Source: Bacteroidales bacterium UBA5197 (GTDB lineage Bacteria > Bacteroidota > Bacteroidia > Bacteroidales > Lentimicrobiaceae). Taken from it: 64,000 bases of DNA. Of the stretch, positions 52,072 through 60,211 are shown piece by piece. The stretch lies in NCBI GenBank assembly GCA_002412885.1, contig DHVX01000055.1, positions 1-64,000 on the forward strand, given 5' to 3'. Below the pieces are notes generated by a model. The model saw nothing but the letters and a program-made list of their open reading frames with translations, did no database searches and was not told the origin of the DNA. The position numbers and the translations under genes were made by a program. Numbering within the stretch: the first letter of the stretch is position 1; every line of letters begins with the position of its first letter.

Positions 52072-52202
52072 GCATCACAACGGTTGAGCTTAAGCGATAG
52101 CGGGCAGTTTGGAAAATATCCCGGCCAGCAGAATTTGCAATAAATGTACAAACTTTCTCTTTACAACCCTGCGCCCGATAGCGTTTGGCCTCTGTTAATG
52201 GC
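52072..52202 (-). repeat. attC-like imperfect palindrome, copy III
   Basis: The outer arms GCATCACAAC (52072-52081) and GTTAATGGC (52194-52202) are imperfectly complementary; inner arms 52088-52105 and 52173-52190 match at about 12 of 18 positions when folded. The centre, read on the minus strand, aligns with copies I and II over most of its length (GGGTTGTAAAGAGAAAGTTT, GTACATTTATTG). It lies directly after the broken beta-barrel gene. Confidence 0.6.
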
Positions 52203-52203
52203 A

Positions 52204-52600
52204 TTAGTTCTTCTGCTGTGATATATAATACTTAATTCCGGAAGAAAAAGTATATGATTGTCCGGCTAATTTCAATCCAGCGGATGTTTCAGCAGGTTCA
52301 TCTTTCCTGATAGTCGTAAATTCCGGGTAGCCTGTAAACTCAAGCAATATACCTGTGCTTTTATTTCTATACTCAATTCCAACTCCATAAGTCAATCCCC
52401 ATACTGATTTATAAAACTCATTGAAATTTTTAGTTAGATAGTCTGCATTGTAACTTGTTTGAATATCAGTTCGCGGTCCACCAAATAGCTATGCTACCAA
52501 TTTATCAAAGGCATAATTCACATTCAATTCAGGTGAAAATGTCAAATAATTAATTGTTGACTTAACGGTTTTATTAGCCGTGGCATTTTTATTTAGAATC
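52204..52600 (-). pseudogene. Broken outer-membrane beta-barrel protein gene
   Basis: The frame reads NATANKTVKSTINYLTFSPE on to NYAFDKLVA, is stopped by TAG at 52489-52491, and continues in the same frame as LFGGPRTDIQTSYNADYLTK through VWGLTYGVGIEYRNKS to SSGIKYYISQQKN. Alternating hydrophobic beta strands and the end KYYI suggest the C-terminal part of a PorT- or OmpA-like barrel. No signal peptide or start remains, since the 5' end runs into the isochorismatase gene. It is a truncated cassette-like remnant. Confidence 0.65.
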
Positions 52601-53086
52601 TAACAAGTCATTCAAATTAATTATTTTGCTGCCATTTTTTTCGTAATAATTCAGCATTTCGTCAATTTTCCTTTTATCATAACTCGTAATACAATCTGAT
52701 AAGACTGTAACTTTGTAGTTCCCCTTGCACATATTAAATACGGTTGATTTCACGCAGGCAATGGCGTCTGCTCCTGTAATGTAAAATTCGCTTATTTCAT
52801 TTTTCTTGATAAAGTCAGCAAAATCTTCGCTGGTCAATGCGTTGCCTTTGGATTTTTCAAAAATGTTATTGGAAACCAATTTCATGTCCGAAACTAATTC
52901 AGACCCACGAGTATTAGGTTTGAAAGTCCTTGTACCGTCAGATAAGTTATAATGCCTTATGTAAACGACATGAATTTCATTTTCCACTGCCCAATCTATT
53001 GACCGATTAACATTGTCAATGATTTCTTTGTAGTTTTTGGTAATGTCATTTTGAATGTCAATTACCACTAACGACTTTTTCTGCAT
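52589..53086 (-). CDS. Isochorismatase-fold cysteine hydrolase
   Basis: A 165-residue member of the cysteine hydrolase (isochorismatase/nicotinamidase) superfamily. SLVVIDIQNDI carries the catalytic Asp, the FEKSKGNALTS stretch the Lys, and TGADAIACVKSTVF the nucleophilic Cys. Nicotinamidase metal-binding DxH residues are not evident, so the substrate is open. It overlaps the broken barrel gene by a few bases and is preceded by attC-like copy II. Confidence 0.85.
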   Translation of the reverse strand: MQKKSLVVIDIQNDITKNYKEIIDNVNRSIDWAVENEIHVVYIRHYNLSDGTRTFKPNTRGSELVSDMKLVSNNIFEKSKGNALTSEDFADFIKKNEISEFYITGADAIACVKSTVFNMCKGNYKVTVLSDCITSYDKRKIDEMLNYYEKNGSKIINLNDLLDSK

Positions 53087-53142
53087 GTGATTTCCTTCTT
53101 TTGTTGTTATTTTTTAGTTCAATTTTCTTTTCATTGTCCATC

Positions 53143-53297
53143 GCACTGTCGCTTGTTCGCTGGCGGCTAGCGGCTGATACTAAGCGCTGGCAGGCACTTT
53201 TGAAAACTAATCTTTACGGCCACCACAATTTTCAATAAATGTACAAACTTTCTCTTTACAACCATGCGCCCGATAATGTTTAGCCGAAGTTAGGTGC
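53143..53297 (-). repeat. attC-like imperfect palindrome, copy II
   Basis: On the minus strand it begins GCACCTAAC, a perfect R-type core (RYYYAAC), then GGCTAAACATTATCGGGC and a centre nearly identical to copy III (GTAAAGAGAAAGTTTGTACA, TTTATTG). The far end holds CGCTTAG and, near 53143, GTGC complementary to the first GCAC, but a GTTRRRY core is not preserved. The core's TAA is also the stop codon of the gene at 53290-53622. Confidence 0.55.
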
Positions 53298-53622
53298 TGG
53301 CATTATTCGATTTTCCATTTGTCGTGATAAAAAACATCGTAATTCCAATCAGCGAATACAATACTGTCATTACTATTATCAAGTTATTCTTAATGTTCAA
53401 TTTTTTCATATCTTTTGAAATTAAAATAGCAGCAATAATATTTATTATCAATTGAATTATCCAAGTCAATGAAGAAAGAATTCCAATAATGTCAGTGTTG
53501 CCTGTATTCGCACTAGGAATCAAACGTTGAATTACTGTTGAAATTAGAAAAGTTGCCGAGTATCCAATAAAAATTAGGATGGCATATTTATTAATTAAGG
53601 TTCTAAATTGATTATTTGTCAT
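53290..53622 (-). CDS. Small four-helix membrane protein (tandem paralogue a)
   Basis: A 110-residue protein with three to four hydrophobic helices and no recognised family. It resembles the upstream neighbour in layout: N-terminal KYAILIFI, a middle helix ending ILISKDMKK, and a final VMTVLYSLIGITMFFI. Its start overlaps the end of that neighbour by 11 bases. The pair seems to be a duplicated membrane gene sharing one cassette-like unit. Confidence 0.6.
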   Translation of the reverse strand: MTNNQFRTLINKYAILIFIGYSATFLISTVIQRLIPSANTGNTDIIGILSSLTWIIQLIINIIAAILISKDMKKLNIKNNLIIVMTVLYSLIGITMFFITTNGKSNNAST

Positions 53623-53941
53623 CGCTGCTGATTTTATTGTTGATTAAGAATAGAAAAAATATTACTCCTGCGAAATATGACATCACTGTCAATAAAACTA
53701 CTGGAATTCCTTTAATCTCATTTTTTATTAAATCTTTCAATACCACAAAAGCCAAAATTATATTTATCAGATATGGAATATTAATAAAGACTGTATTTTT
53801 TATGTAGTTTGATTCATTGAATTCAATTCCCATATTCAATAGTATTATTTGCAATTGACTTATGATAAACATTTTCAATAAGCCTTGAAATCCTATTAAG
53901 ACAATCAAGAGTATTGTATATTTCTTAATGTATTTTTTCAT
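53612..53941 (-). CDS. Small four-helix membrane protein (tandem paralogue b)
   Basis: A 109-residue membrane protein paralogous to the next gene (KYTILLIVLIG, FVVLKDLIKN, LLTVMSYFAGVIFFLFLI). Upstream of its ATG (3' on the plus strand) is a tract of gttt repeats at about 53949-53976, then the core-like GTTAGGTGC. The function is unknown. Confidence 0.6.
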   Translation of the reverse strand: MKKYIKKYTILLIVLIGFQGLLKMFIISQLQIILLNMGIEFNESNYIKNTVFINIPYLINIILAFVVLKDLIKNEIKGIPVVLLTVMSYFAGVIFFLFLINNKISSDDK

Positions 53942-54330
53942 ATTCTATTTGTTTGTTTGTTTATTTGTTTGTTTGTTCAGATTGCACCTAACGAGTGAAT
54001 CCTTGCAATTTTGCACAATATATGACTAGAAGCACCCATTGAGAGTGAAACCACCATTCAGTTCTCCGCTCCAAATATAACCACTTTTTAAATATCCACA
54101 CCATCCTGCAAAAAGCCAAACAACCAGCCAAATGTATTGAATTGCAAATTCAATGCTGATCAAAGCAGAATTACAACCGAGACCGCTTCAGCGGACGAGC
54201 CCTCCAATCAGGGCAGGATCAACGAAGCAAAATCCTGCTTTGCCGGGTGTATTTAAAATATGCAAGTCATACATGGTTGCTGAGCGCTGAGTATCGCACA
54301 TATTTACATTTATTCGCGTGTCGTTTTGTT
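53942..54330. other. Intergenic spacer with a long imperfect palindrome and repeat R2
   Basis: No gene is visible in this 389-base spacer. It starts with a gttt-type tandem tract (53949-53976). The arms gcacctaacgagtg...ccttgc (53984-54006) and gcaagtcatacat...tgagc (54262-54285) are imperfect inverted copies and frame the R2 repeat. The minus-strand arm carries GTTAGGT, which fits the GTTRRRY core of attC sites, so the whole may be a fourth attC-like site with an inserted R2. Confidence 0.45.
54023..54246 (+). repeat. Dispersed repeat R2, copy 2
   Basis: It aligns with copy 1 (48017-48220) over its left 150 bases and, at its right end (gcggacgagccctccaatca, gggcagg), is identical over about 27 bases to the minus-strand copy at 62763-62888. 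It contains the palindrome ttgaattgcaaattcaa and small hairpins (ccgcttcagcgg, gccctccaatcagggc). Confidence 0.7.
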
Positions 54331-54897
54331 TTATTTCATTAAGTCTTTAAAATCGTCTCTGGTATAGGTTCCAGGACTTGCGTGCGAACCAGAATCCATT
54401 TCTATTTTAACATATTTGATTAAGACATTTTGTGTCAAAGTGAATACTGTTTCTCCGAGATAGCAATATGCTCCGGTCGTTCCCATTTGTTCAGTTAAAT
54501 ATTCGTCATCAACAATCTTAATTATAATTGTATCCGATTGAATGGCAATGTATTCAATTTTAGGCTGTTCATTTCTCTTATTAAGAATCTCAATTATTTC
54601 AATTGGCGACTTTCCTGATGAATCCATTAACCTTCCTTTTATTAAAAACTCTTTATTGTTTATTGTGTCATAGTCGGTTTTCCAATAAAAGTCAGAGAGA
54701 TTTTCATTATTAATTTGATAGAATTCTTCACATTCATTAAGATCATAATTCCATCGACCACCTCTGTCAAGGCAAGAGTCAATTTGAAAGAAATGATTAA
54801 TCCATTTTGCTCCTAAAATCAGAGCAATTATGCCTCCAATTATAAAGAACCATATTATCAGTCTTTTATTCAATTTACAGTCTTTTTTAAAATGCAA
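54331..54897 (-). CDS. Single-span membrane protein, unknown function
   Basis: A 188-residue protein with a basic N-terminus, one transmembrane helix (about 13-32), then the motif SCLDRGGRWNYDLNECEE seen in various small secreted or cassette-type proteins, and a beta-rich exported domain. No family is recognised. The spacer to the preceding gene is only 27 bases and contains GTTGGGT on the coding strand, which fits an attC core. Confidence 0.6.
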   Translation of the reverse strand: MHFKKDCKLNKRLIIWFFIIGGIIALILGAKWINHFFQIDSCLDRGGRWNYDLNECEEFYQINNENLSDFYWKTDYDTINNKEFLIKGRLMDSSGKSPIEIIEILNKRNEQPKIEYIAIQSDTIIIKIVDDEYLTEQMGTTGAYCYLGETVFTLTQNVLIKYVKIEMDSGSHASPGTYTRDDFKDLMK

Positions 54898-54924
54898 CCC
54901 AACGTGATGCTTGCTGCATTTGTT

Positions 54925-55521
54925 TTATTCTTCAATCATTTTATTAATTTTTGGTTGTATTATCCAAATTCCAATTGGATAGAACCAAATCAGAAAAAAT
55001 TCCCCGGCAAAATCTGAGAATGATACTTCACGTTGAAGTTCGACTGTCTTAAATGTCTTTGCCACGAAGTACAATGAATAAAATATACAGAACATTGCGA
55101 ACAAATGCAGCGGAACAATTAAAGCAAACATGCTTCCAACTTGTGCAGCACTTGGTTCTGAAAAGTTATCCATCAGTCCATTCAAGGAAAGTCCTATAGA
55201 AATTGCTATGAAAAGCAAATAAACCATTGGAATGAAAAAGAAAAATTTAAATTTTTTCACCTTCATCTTCACATTCTCTGGTACCTTACTTTGAAGTCCT
55301 ATGGCAACAGACCAAAACCAGCCCATAAATATTCCCATAAAAATAAACATTATTATCGGGAAAAACTTCATATAATTAAACATCAGTGTCGGATCAGGAT
55401 TCGAATCCGTTCCAATATTAGCTATAATAGAACCCATCACTACGAATTGAAATATCAATGGTATTCCAAAAGTCAGTAAGAATAATTGCCAGTGTTTTGC
55501 TTTTAAAAATTTCTGTGTCAT
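54925..55521 (-). CDS. Multi-pass membrane protein, unknown function
   Basis: A 198-residue inner-membrane protein with four to five helices and a C-terminal FSDFAGEFFLIWFYPIGIWIIQPKINKM, a tail I associate with uncharacterised Bacteroidota membrane proteins. No catalytic motif is seen. It is part of the minus-strand array of small orphan genes. Confidence 0.65.
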   Translation of the reverse strand: MTQKFLKAKHWQLFLLTFGIPLIFQFVVMGSIIANIGTDSNPDPTLMFNYMKFFPIIMFIFMGIFMGWFWSVAIGLQSKVPENVKMKVKKFKFFFFIPMVYLLFIAISIGLSLNGLMDNFSEPSAAQVGSMFALIVPLHLFAMFCIFYSLYFVAKTFKTVELQREVSFSDFAGEFFLIWFYPIGIWIIQPKINKMIEE

Positions 55522-55642
55522 CCTATTTTATTTTTCAGTTTTGTTTTCTGCATTATTGCCTTCGGATAATCAGCGCAACATCGGTCACGTATCTGATTTT
55601 CATATCCGGTTTTCCGTCCCCAATATAAGAGAATAATCTCAC

Positions 55643-56512
55643 CTATCTGACAAACCGGTATCCAATAGAAAAATCTATCCGGTGTAGGCTTTCAAACTGT
55701 CCTTTCGGGAATTTCATCGTTTCTTTTGTTTTGCCGTCATCAATAATAAATTCCGACAAAAGGCCTGAAATATAAGAGATTTGAAATCCGATGCCGCTGT
55801 TGCCTTTCAATTTTATATCATAACCTCCTTCAAAAGACAAACCCAGGGTTGAACCCGTTACTGTAAATGGATCAATAATTACTTTTTTGTCAAGATAGCT
55901 CATATACCCAATTGCAAGGCCAGCAATAAAAGTCCGGCTCCTATCATGATTGCTGCTTCTGTTCACAAGCGATGGACCGAAGAAGGAAATACTCAGGTTG
56001 TCGCTCATTATTCCGTATCTGGTTTGACCATTGGGCCCTACCGCATAGATATTATCAAGACTGTTTTTCGATTTAAACAAGCTATATTTTAGTCCGAGAC
56101 CATAGGATTCTGTAATAAAATAAGTGGCATCTGCCCCGAAATGATATCCTGTTTTCATTTGCCTGACATAATCTTTAAAATCAGAGGGCACATCATCTGC
56201 AACACTTGCCAACGTATAACTAAATCCACCATGAGCAGCAAATCTGAACCTGTCTGTTAATGTTTTGAAAACCTCTTCCTGCGAAACCTCACTCACCTCA
56301 AAATAACCATATTCCAGATGTTTTATTTGTGTATCTCTGAGCAGGGTGTTTCTGATTTCTCCGGAATGATTATAAGTAAAATGTATAAACTCCGACTCTA
56401 TTTTTGTGACCCGGCAATTGATTGAATCACCTTGTTGCGTGACAATCAGATCCTGCGAATAAACCATTGAGTAAATGGCCATAATAATCATAATCAGTGA
56501 TAATCTCTTCAT
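55643..56512 (-). CDS. Outer-membrane beta-barrel protein
   Basis: A 289-residue exported protein with a signal peptide (LSLIMIIMAIYSMVYS). A short N-terminal domain (about 20-75; LIVTQQGDSINCRVTKIESEFIHF) of a type common in Bacteroidota is followed by alternating amphipathic strands and a terminal IDFSIGYRFVR, as expected for a small OmpW/PorT-like barrel. Function unknown. It is the first gene of the minus-strand accessory array. Confidence 0.75.
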   Translation of the reverse strand: MKRLSLIMIIMAIYSMVYSQDLIVTQQGDSINCRVTKIESEFIHFTYNHSGEIRNTLLRDTQIKHLEYGYFEVSEVSQEEVFKTLTDRFRFAAHGGFSYTLASVADDVPSDFKDYVRQMKTGYHFGADATYFITESYGLGLKYSLFKSKNSLDNIYAVGPNGQTRYGIMSDNLSISFFGPSLVNRSSNHDRSRTFIAGLAIGYMSYLDKKVIIDPFTVTGSTLGLSFEGGYDIKLKGNSGIGFQISYISGLLSEFIIDDGKTKETMKFPKGQFESLHRIDFSIGYRFVR

Positions 56513-56969
56513 TTTTCAGGGAATTTAAAGGATTGAAACTCATATTTTCCGTTTAACTATTTACCAATTCAGGATTGGGGCTCTGATAGTCTTCATTTTG
56601 TGCAACACTTTGATTTATAAGTAATCTTAAAACGTATCAGGTACTCTATCTGAACAAAATATGCTTCTATGCTTCTTTATGATCAATCCATCACCGGTCT
56701 TGAAAACTCTGCCGGATTCCGGTTGCTAAAGTATGATATTTTATTTTGGTTTGTTTTCCTGAAATCTATTTTTTTAAAAAAAGTATTGCAGCCCGTATAT
56801 TTTCCGGAAATTAAAGAAGATGAGGTTAATGTTAAGGCTTTTTCAATTCTCAAATTCTCTACTTTTGGGAATAAATAAAACTTCATTTTCAGCTGATCAA
56901 AGTTCATGAGTATTCGTCGCAAAATACTATTATCATCTGTCATTCAGAATTTACGAAAGGCAAATCGAA
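56513..56969. other. Divergent intergenic region, nothing recognised
   Basis: A 457-base AT-rich gap between the barrel gene and the glycosyltransferase. Overlapping open frames on both strands (56669-56943) lack start signals and gene-like composition and are not accepted. No repeat from the other families was found here. Confidence 0.4.
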
Positions 56970-58475
56970 ATGGATAACCTGAGCCAGGGAATTATTACTC
57001 TAATAGTTGCATCCGCAGCATTTCTGCTTTCATGGCATCAGTTCAGGCTGGGAAACCACAGGATTGCTTTACTCCTTTTAATGCTGGGTGGCTTGATTCT
57101 GAGGGTATATACCTCTTCAGATATGTTTCTTCATTACTGGGACGAACGCTATCACGCATTGGTTGCCAAAAACCTGATTGATAATCCGCTGAAACCTACC
57201 CTTTACGCAAACCCATTGCTTCCATTTGATTTCAGAGACTGGACACAAAACCACATCTGGCTGCATAAACAACCATTGCCGCTTTGGTTAATGGCATCAT
57301 CTTTATGGCTGTTTGGTATCAATGAAATTGCAATCAGACTGCCTTCCATAATAATGTCAACCGCCGGTATTGCGATAACTTATGTCATCGGAAAACATTT
57401 CTTCGATCATCGCATTGCTTTTCTGGCTGCATTCTTTTTTGCAATTCATGGGTTGATTATTGAGCTTACAGCTGGCAGAGTCGCAACGGATCACATTGAT
57501 ATTGCTTTTCTATTCTTCATACAACTGGCCATTTTCTTAAGCATTCAATATGTAAGAACGGGAAAACCCATCTTTAATATCATGGTTGGCTTGGCGATGG
57601 GCGCGGCAATTCTTTCGAAATGGCTGCCTGCACTTATTGTTCTGCCGATATGGCTGTTGATGGTATTGGATTCGGGCAAAGCAAATTACAAGACCATTGC
57701 GCTTCAGTTCTTAGTTTTATTAATAACGGGTTTTGCAACTTTTCTGCCCTGGCAGATATACATATTTACCTGCTTTCCCGCCGAAGCTGCCTGGGAATCA
57801 AATTACAACATCAGGCATTTGCATGAAGCAATAGAGGAACATCAGGGCTCAGTTTTTTATTTTTTGGATAAAATCCGAATAATTTACGGGGAACTTATCT
57901 ACCTCCCGCTCTTGTGGTTTTTATACAGAACAGCTAAAGATCAGCGAAATCTGAAACGACTGGCTATAACCATCTGGTTTCTGATTCCATTTCTGTTTTT
58001 TTCATTTGCAAGAACAAAAATGCAGGCCTATCTGCTTTTTACTTCACCGGCCTTGTTCCTGATAACCGCTGATTTTTTCATGACAATATCCGATTACAAA
58101 ATGCAGTTAAAGTGGAAGTGGCTGATAAATATTGTACTGATACTTCTGATAGCACTGCCGGTAAGGTACTCTTTTGAAAGGATAAAACCATTCAGAAAAA
58201 TCGAGCGTAACCCGGAATGGGTATCAAATTTAAAGGAGCTAAGTAAGGATGTAAATGAAAAAGTTGTTCTTTTCAACTATGCGAACCCGGTGGAAGCTAT
58301 GTTTTACACAGATATGACTGTTTACCCTCAATTACCTGATAAAGAAACGATTAAAAGACTAATACGCGAAGGTTACACGGTTGTAATCAATGACGAAGGT
58401 CAATTGCCTGAAGAATTATTAATGATGGACGGAGTTAAGGTTCAACCAATCAAGAGCCATGATTCAAACCAATGA
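56970..58475 (+). CDS. PMT/ArnT-like membrane glycosyltransferase
   Basis: A 501-residue GT-C fold protein with about ten to eleven transmembrane helices. The conserved acidic pair sits in the first periplasmic loop (HYWDERYHALVAKNL), with IRLPSIIMSTAGI and the GRVATDHIDIAF loop, as in ArnT, PMT and related enzymes using polyprenyl-phosphate sugars. A short soluble domain lies at the C-terminus. It could decorate lipid A, surface glycans or proteins. No other glycan gene is adjacent. Confidence 0.85.
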   Translation: MDNLSQGIITLIVASAAFLLSWHQFRLGNHRIALLLLMLGGLILRVYTSSDMFLHYWDERYHALVAKNLIDNPLKPTLYANPLLPFDFRDWTQNHIWLHKQPLPLWLMASSLWLFGINEIAIRLPSIIMSTAGIAITYVIGKHFFDHRIAFLAAFFFAIHGLIIELTAGRVATDHIDIAFLFFIQLAIFLSIQYVRTGKPIFNIMVGLAMGAAILSKWLPALIVLPIWLLMVLDSGKANYKTIALQFLVLLITGFATFLPWQIYIFTCFPAEAAWESNYNIRHLHEAIEEHQGSVFYFLDKIRIIYGELIYLPLLWFLYRTAKDQRNLKRLAITIWFLIPFLFFSFARTKMQAYLLFTSPALFLITADFFMTISDYKMQLKWKWLINIVLILLIALPVRYSFERIKPFRKIERNPEWVSNLKELSKDVNEKVVLFNYANPVEAMFYTDMTVYPQLPDKETIKRLIREGYTVVINDEGQLPEELLMMDGVKVQPIKSHDSNQ

Positions 58476-58516
58476 TTTTGATTGGTAGAGTCAAGTTTAC
58501 TGACAAAATTAAAAAT

Positions 58517-59629
58517 TCATTTTGAAAACCACCCTTTTATTCTTTCTCTCCAGCGCGTGAGGAATTTGGCACGGCCTACCTCCTCACTATTATTTTGCTC
58601 GCCAATCAATAAAGCAATGGCTTTAAGATCATCATATTCATCACAAAAGACCCTCAACATAGCGGCAAAAGGCAAAAAAAGAATCATTCCGGCAACTCCC
58701 CATACCGACGCACCGATGATAATGCTCAGAATGGCAGTCAAGGCATTTACTTTCAGGTTTCCACCCACAATTTTCGGAGTCAGGAAATTACTTTCAACCA
58801 CCTGAACAGCCCAGAACATGATCATAACTGCCAACGCCATCCAGGCTGAGTCATAAGTTACCAAAGCATAAACAACCGGAATTGCAGCCCCGAGTGTAGT
58901 TCCGACATAAGGAATAATTGCAAGAACAGCAGCCAGAAATCCAAAAAGAAACGGATGTTCAATACCAATAATCAATAGGCCGATGCTGTTGATCGTCCCC
59001 AGAATAATTATGATTATCAGCATTCCTGATAAATATTGTTGTCCGACCTTTTGTACCGAACTAAACATCATATAAGCTTGCGCTCTTTTGTTTTCAGGGA
59101 AAAATCTCGAAAAAGCATTGATTATCCCACCTCTGTATATCAGAATAAGAAAGGTATATATTATTGTTAAGAAAAGTCCTGTAACAACTGATGCTGTGCT
59201 GCTGAAGGTTTGTTGTACAAGTGAACCGGATGATTCAGTTAGCCACCTTTTAATCCTTTCCAATAACTCACCCTTTTCGATAGTTGGCAGAAAGTTCAGG
59301 TTTTTATTCGCAAATAATGTGATGTCGGCAAAAACAATCAGAATTTTATCCTGAATATCCGTAAAATCGCGGGAGAGGTCAATAATTTGAGTTGAGAAAA
59401 GAAAAACACCTCCAGCAATTATTATCAGCATTGTAAAAATGGAAAGAAAAGCTGCAAACAAAGCGTTCATACCCCATAACTCATATCGGGTAGCCAAAGG
59501 ATATAAAATAAAGGATAAAAGCAGTGCAAAGGCCAAAGGGATAAGAATGGTTTTTGCAAGGATTAAGAATGCAAAAAACAAAAATAATGTTCCTATTCCA
59601 AAGAAAAGGTTTTTAAAAGACAGTGTCAT
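58517..59629 (-). CDS. AI-2E family transporter (PerM/TqsA-like)
   Basis: A 370-residue inner-membrane protein of the UPF0118/AI-2E exporter family, with eight predicted helices, a central amphipathic region (about 95-150) and the C-terminal family motifs GIEHPFLFGFLAAVLAIIPYVGTTLGAAIP and PKIVGGNLKVNALTAI. Members export autoinducer-2 or act in Na+/H+ exchange; the substrate is not determined here. It is convergent with the glycosyltransferase gene. Confidence 0.9.
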   Translation of the reverse strand: MTLSFKNLFFGIGTLFLFFAFLILAKTILIPLAFALLLSFILYPLATRYELWGMNALFAAFLSIFTMLIIIAGGVFLFSTQIIDLSRDFTDIQDKILIVFADITLFANKNLNFLPTIEKGELLERIKRWLTESSGSLVQQTFSSTASVVTGLFLTIIYTFLILIYRGGIINAFSRFFPENKRAQAYMMFSSVQKVGQQYLSGMLIIIIILGTINSIGLLIIGIEHPFLFGFLAAVLAIIPYVGTTLGAAIPVVYALVTYDSAWMALAVMIMFWAVQVVESNFLTPKIVGGNLKVNALTAILSIIIGASVWGVAGMILFLPFAAMLRVFCDEYDDLKAIALLIGEQNNSEEVGRAKFLTRWRERIKGWFSK

Positions 59630-60042
59630 GGCAGGTGGATTTTGAATAATTTACTTGTTGATATTCATTTAAAAGCAAATACGAAGGAATCAGCTTCATT
59701 CCGCAACCTGAACAATCACTTTTAACTGCAGTGCATCCATTGGCATTTTCATCTGAAAGCCAAAGAAAACCATCCCACTTTTAATATGCTGTAAGGCCGT
59801 CAAAGGTACAAACAATCCAAATGCCATAATTTCTCATTTAATTTTAATTAAGAATGATGAAAGTAGCGTCAGAATGCCGATGTTAAGGCTTGGTTTAGTC
59901 AAATTACACAAACACGGAAAAACTATTTACAGATTCAGAAAAACTTACGGATGTTTACCGGTCTGTTCAAAATCAAAATCAGCCTTATTTTAACTGTAGC
60001 CCTGGCAGGCAGGCTTGTCTCCCCTCCTTCGTAATCAAAAAC

Positions 60043-60120
60043 GTCAGCGCTTGACTTGATATTTATTAGTTTCACAAGTTGCTTGTTTGTAATCAGTCAA
60101 ACCCTGACTTGCTGATTTTA
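60043..60120 (+). repeat. Dispersed repeat R1, copy B
   Basis: Arms gtcagcgcttgac (60043-60055) and gtcaaaccctgac (60096-60108), followed by ttgctgatttta. The right arm is identical to that of copy A (21051-21063). Confidence 0.65.
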
Positions 60121-60128
60121 GTTATAAC

Positions 60129-60160
60129 AAAAAGGTGGCCCCTTTCGAGACCACCTTTTT
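60129..60160 (-). terminator. Rho-independent terminator of katG
   Basis: A 10-bp perfect stem, aaaaaggtgg / ccaccttttt, with a 12-base loop lies 52 bases after the katG stop. It is flanked by A- and T-runs on both sides, so it can act in either direction. Confidence 0.85.
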
Positions 60161-60211
60161 AAAAAAACATTATCGGATATCTGATTTGTCATTCCCCCAA
60201 TACAGGGATGA

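Larger units (their letters stand above)
59630..60211. other. Intergenic region with R1 repeat and katG terminator
   Basis: A 582-base gap with no gene. It holds R1 copy B (60043-60120) followed by the katG terminator (60129-60160). The left part is AT-rich and should contain the promoter of the transporter gene, none of which is clear. Confidence 0.5.

Noticed and set aside
56669..56943. Overlapping frames on both strands between the barrel gene and the glycosyltransferase
   Set aside because: Mutually exclusive, AT-rich and without recognisable features.
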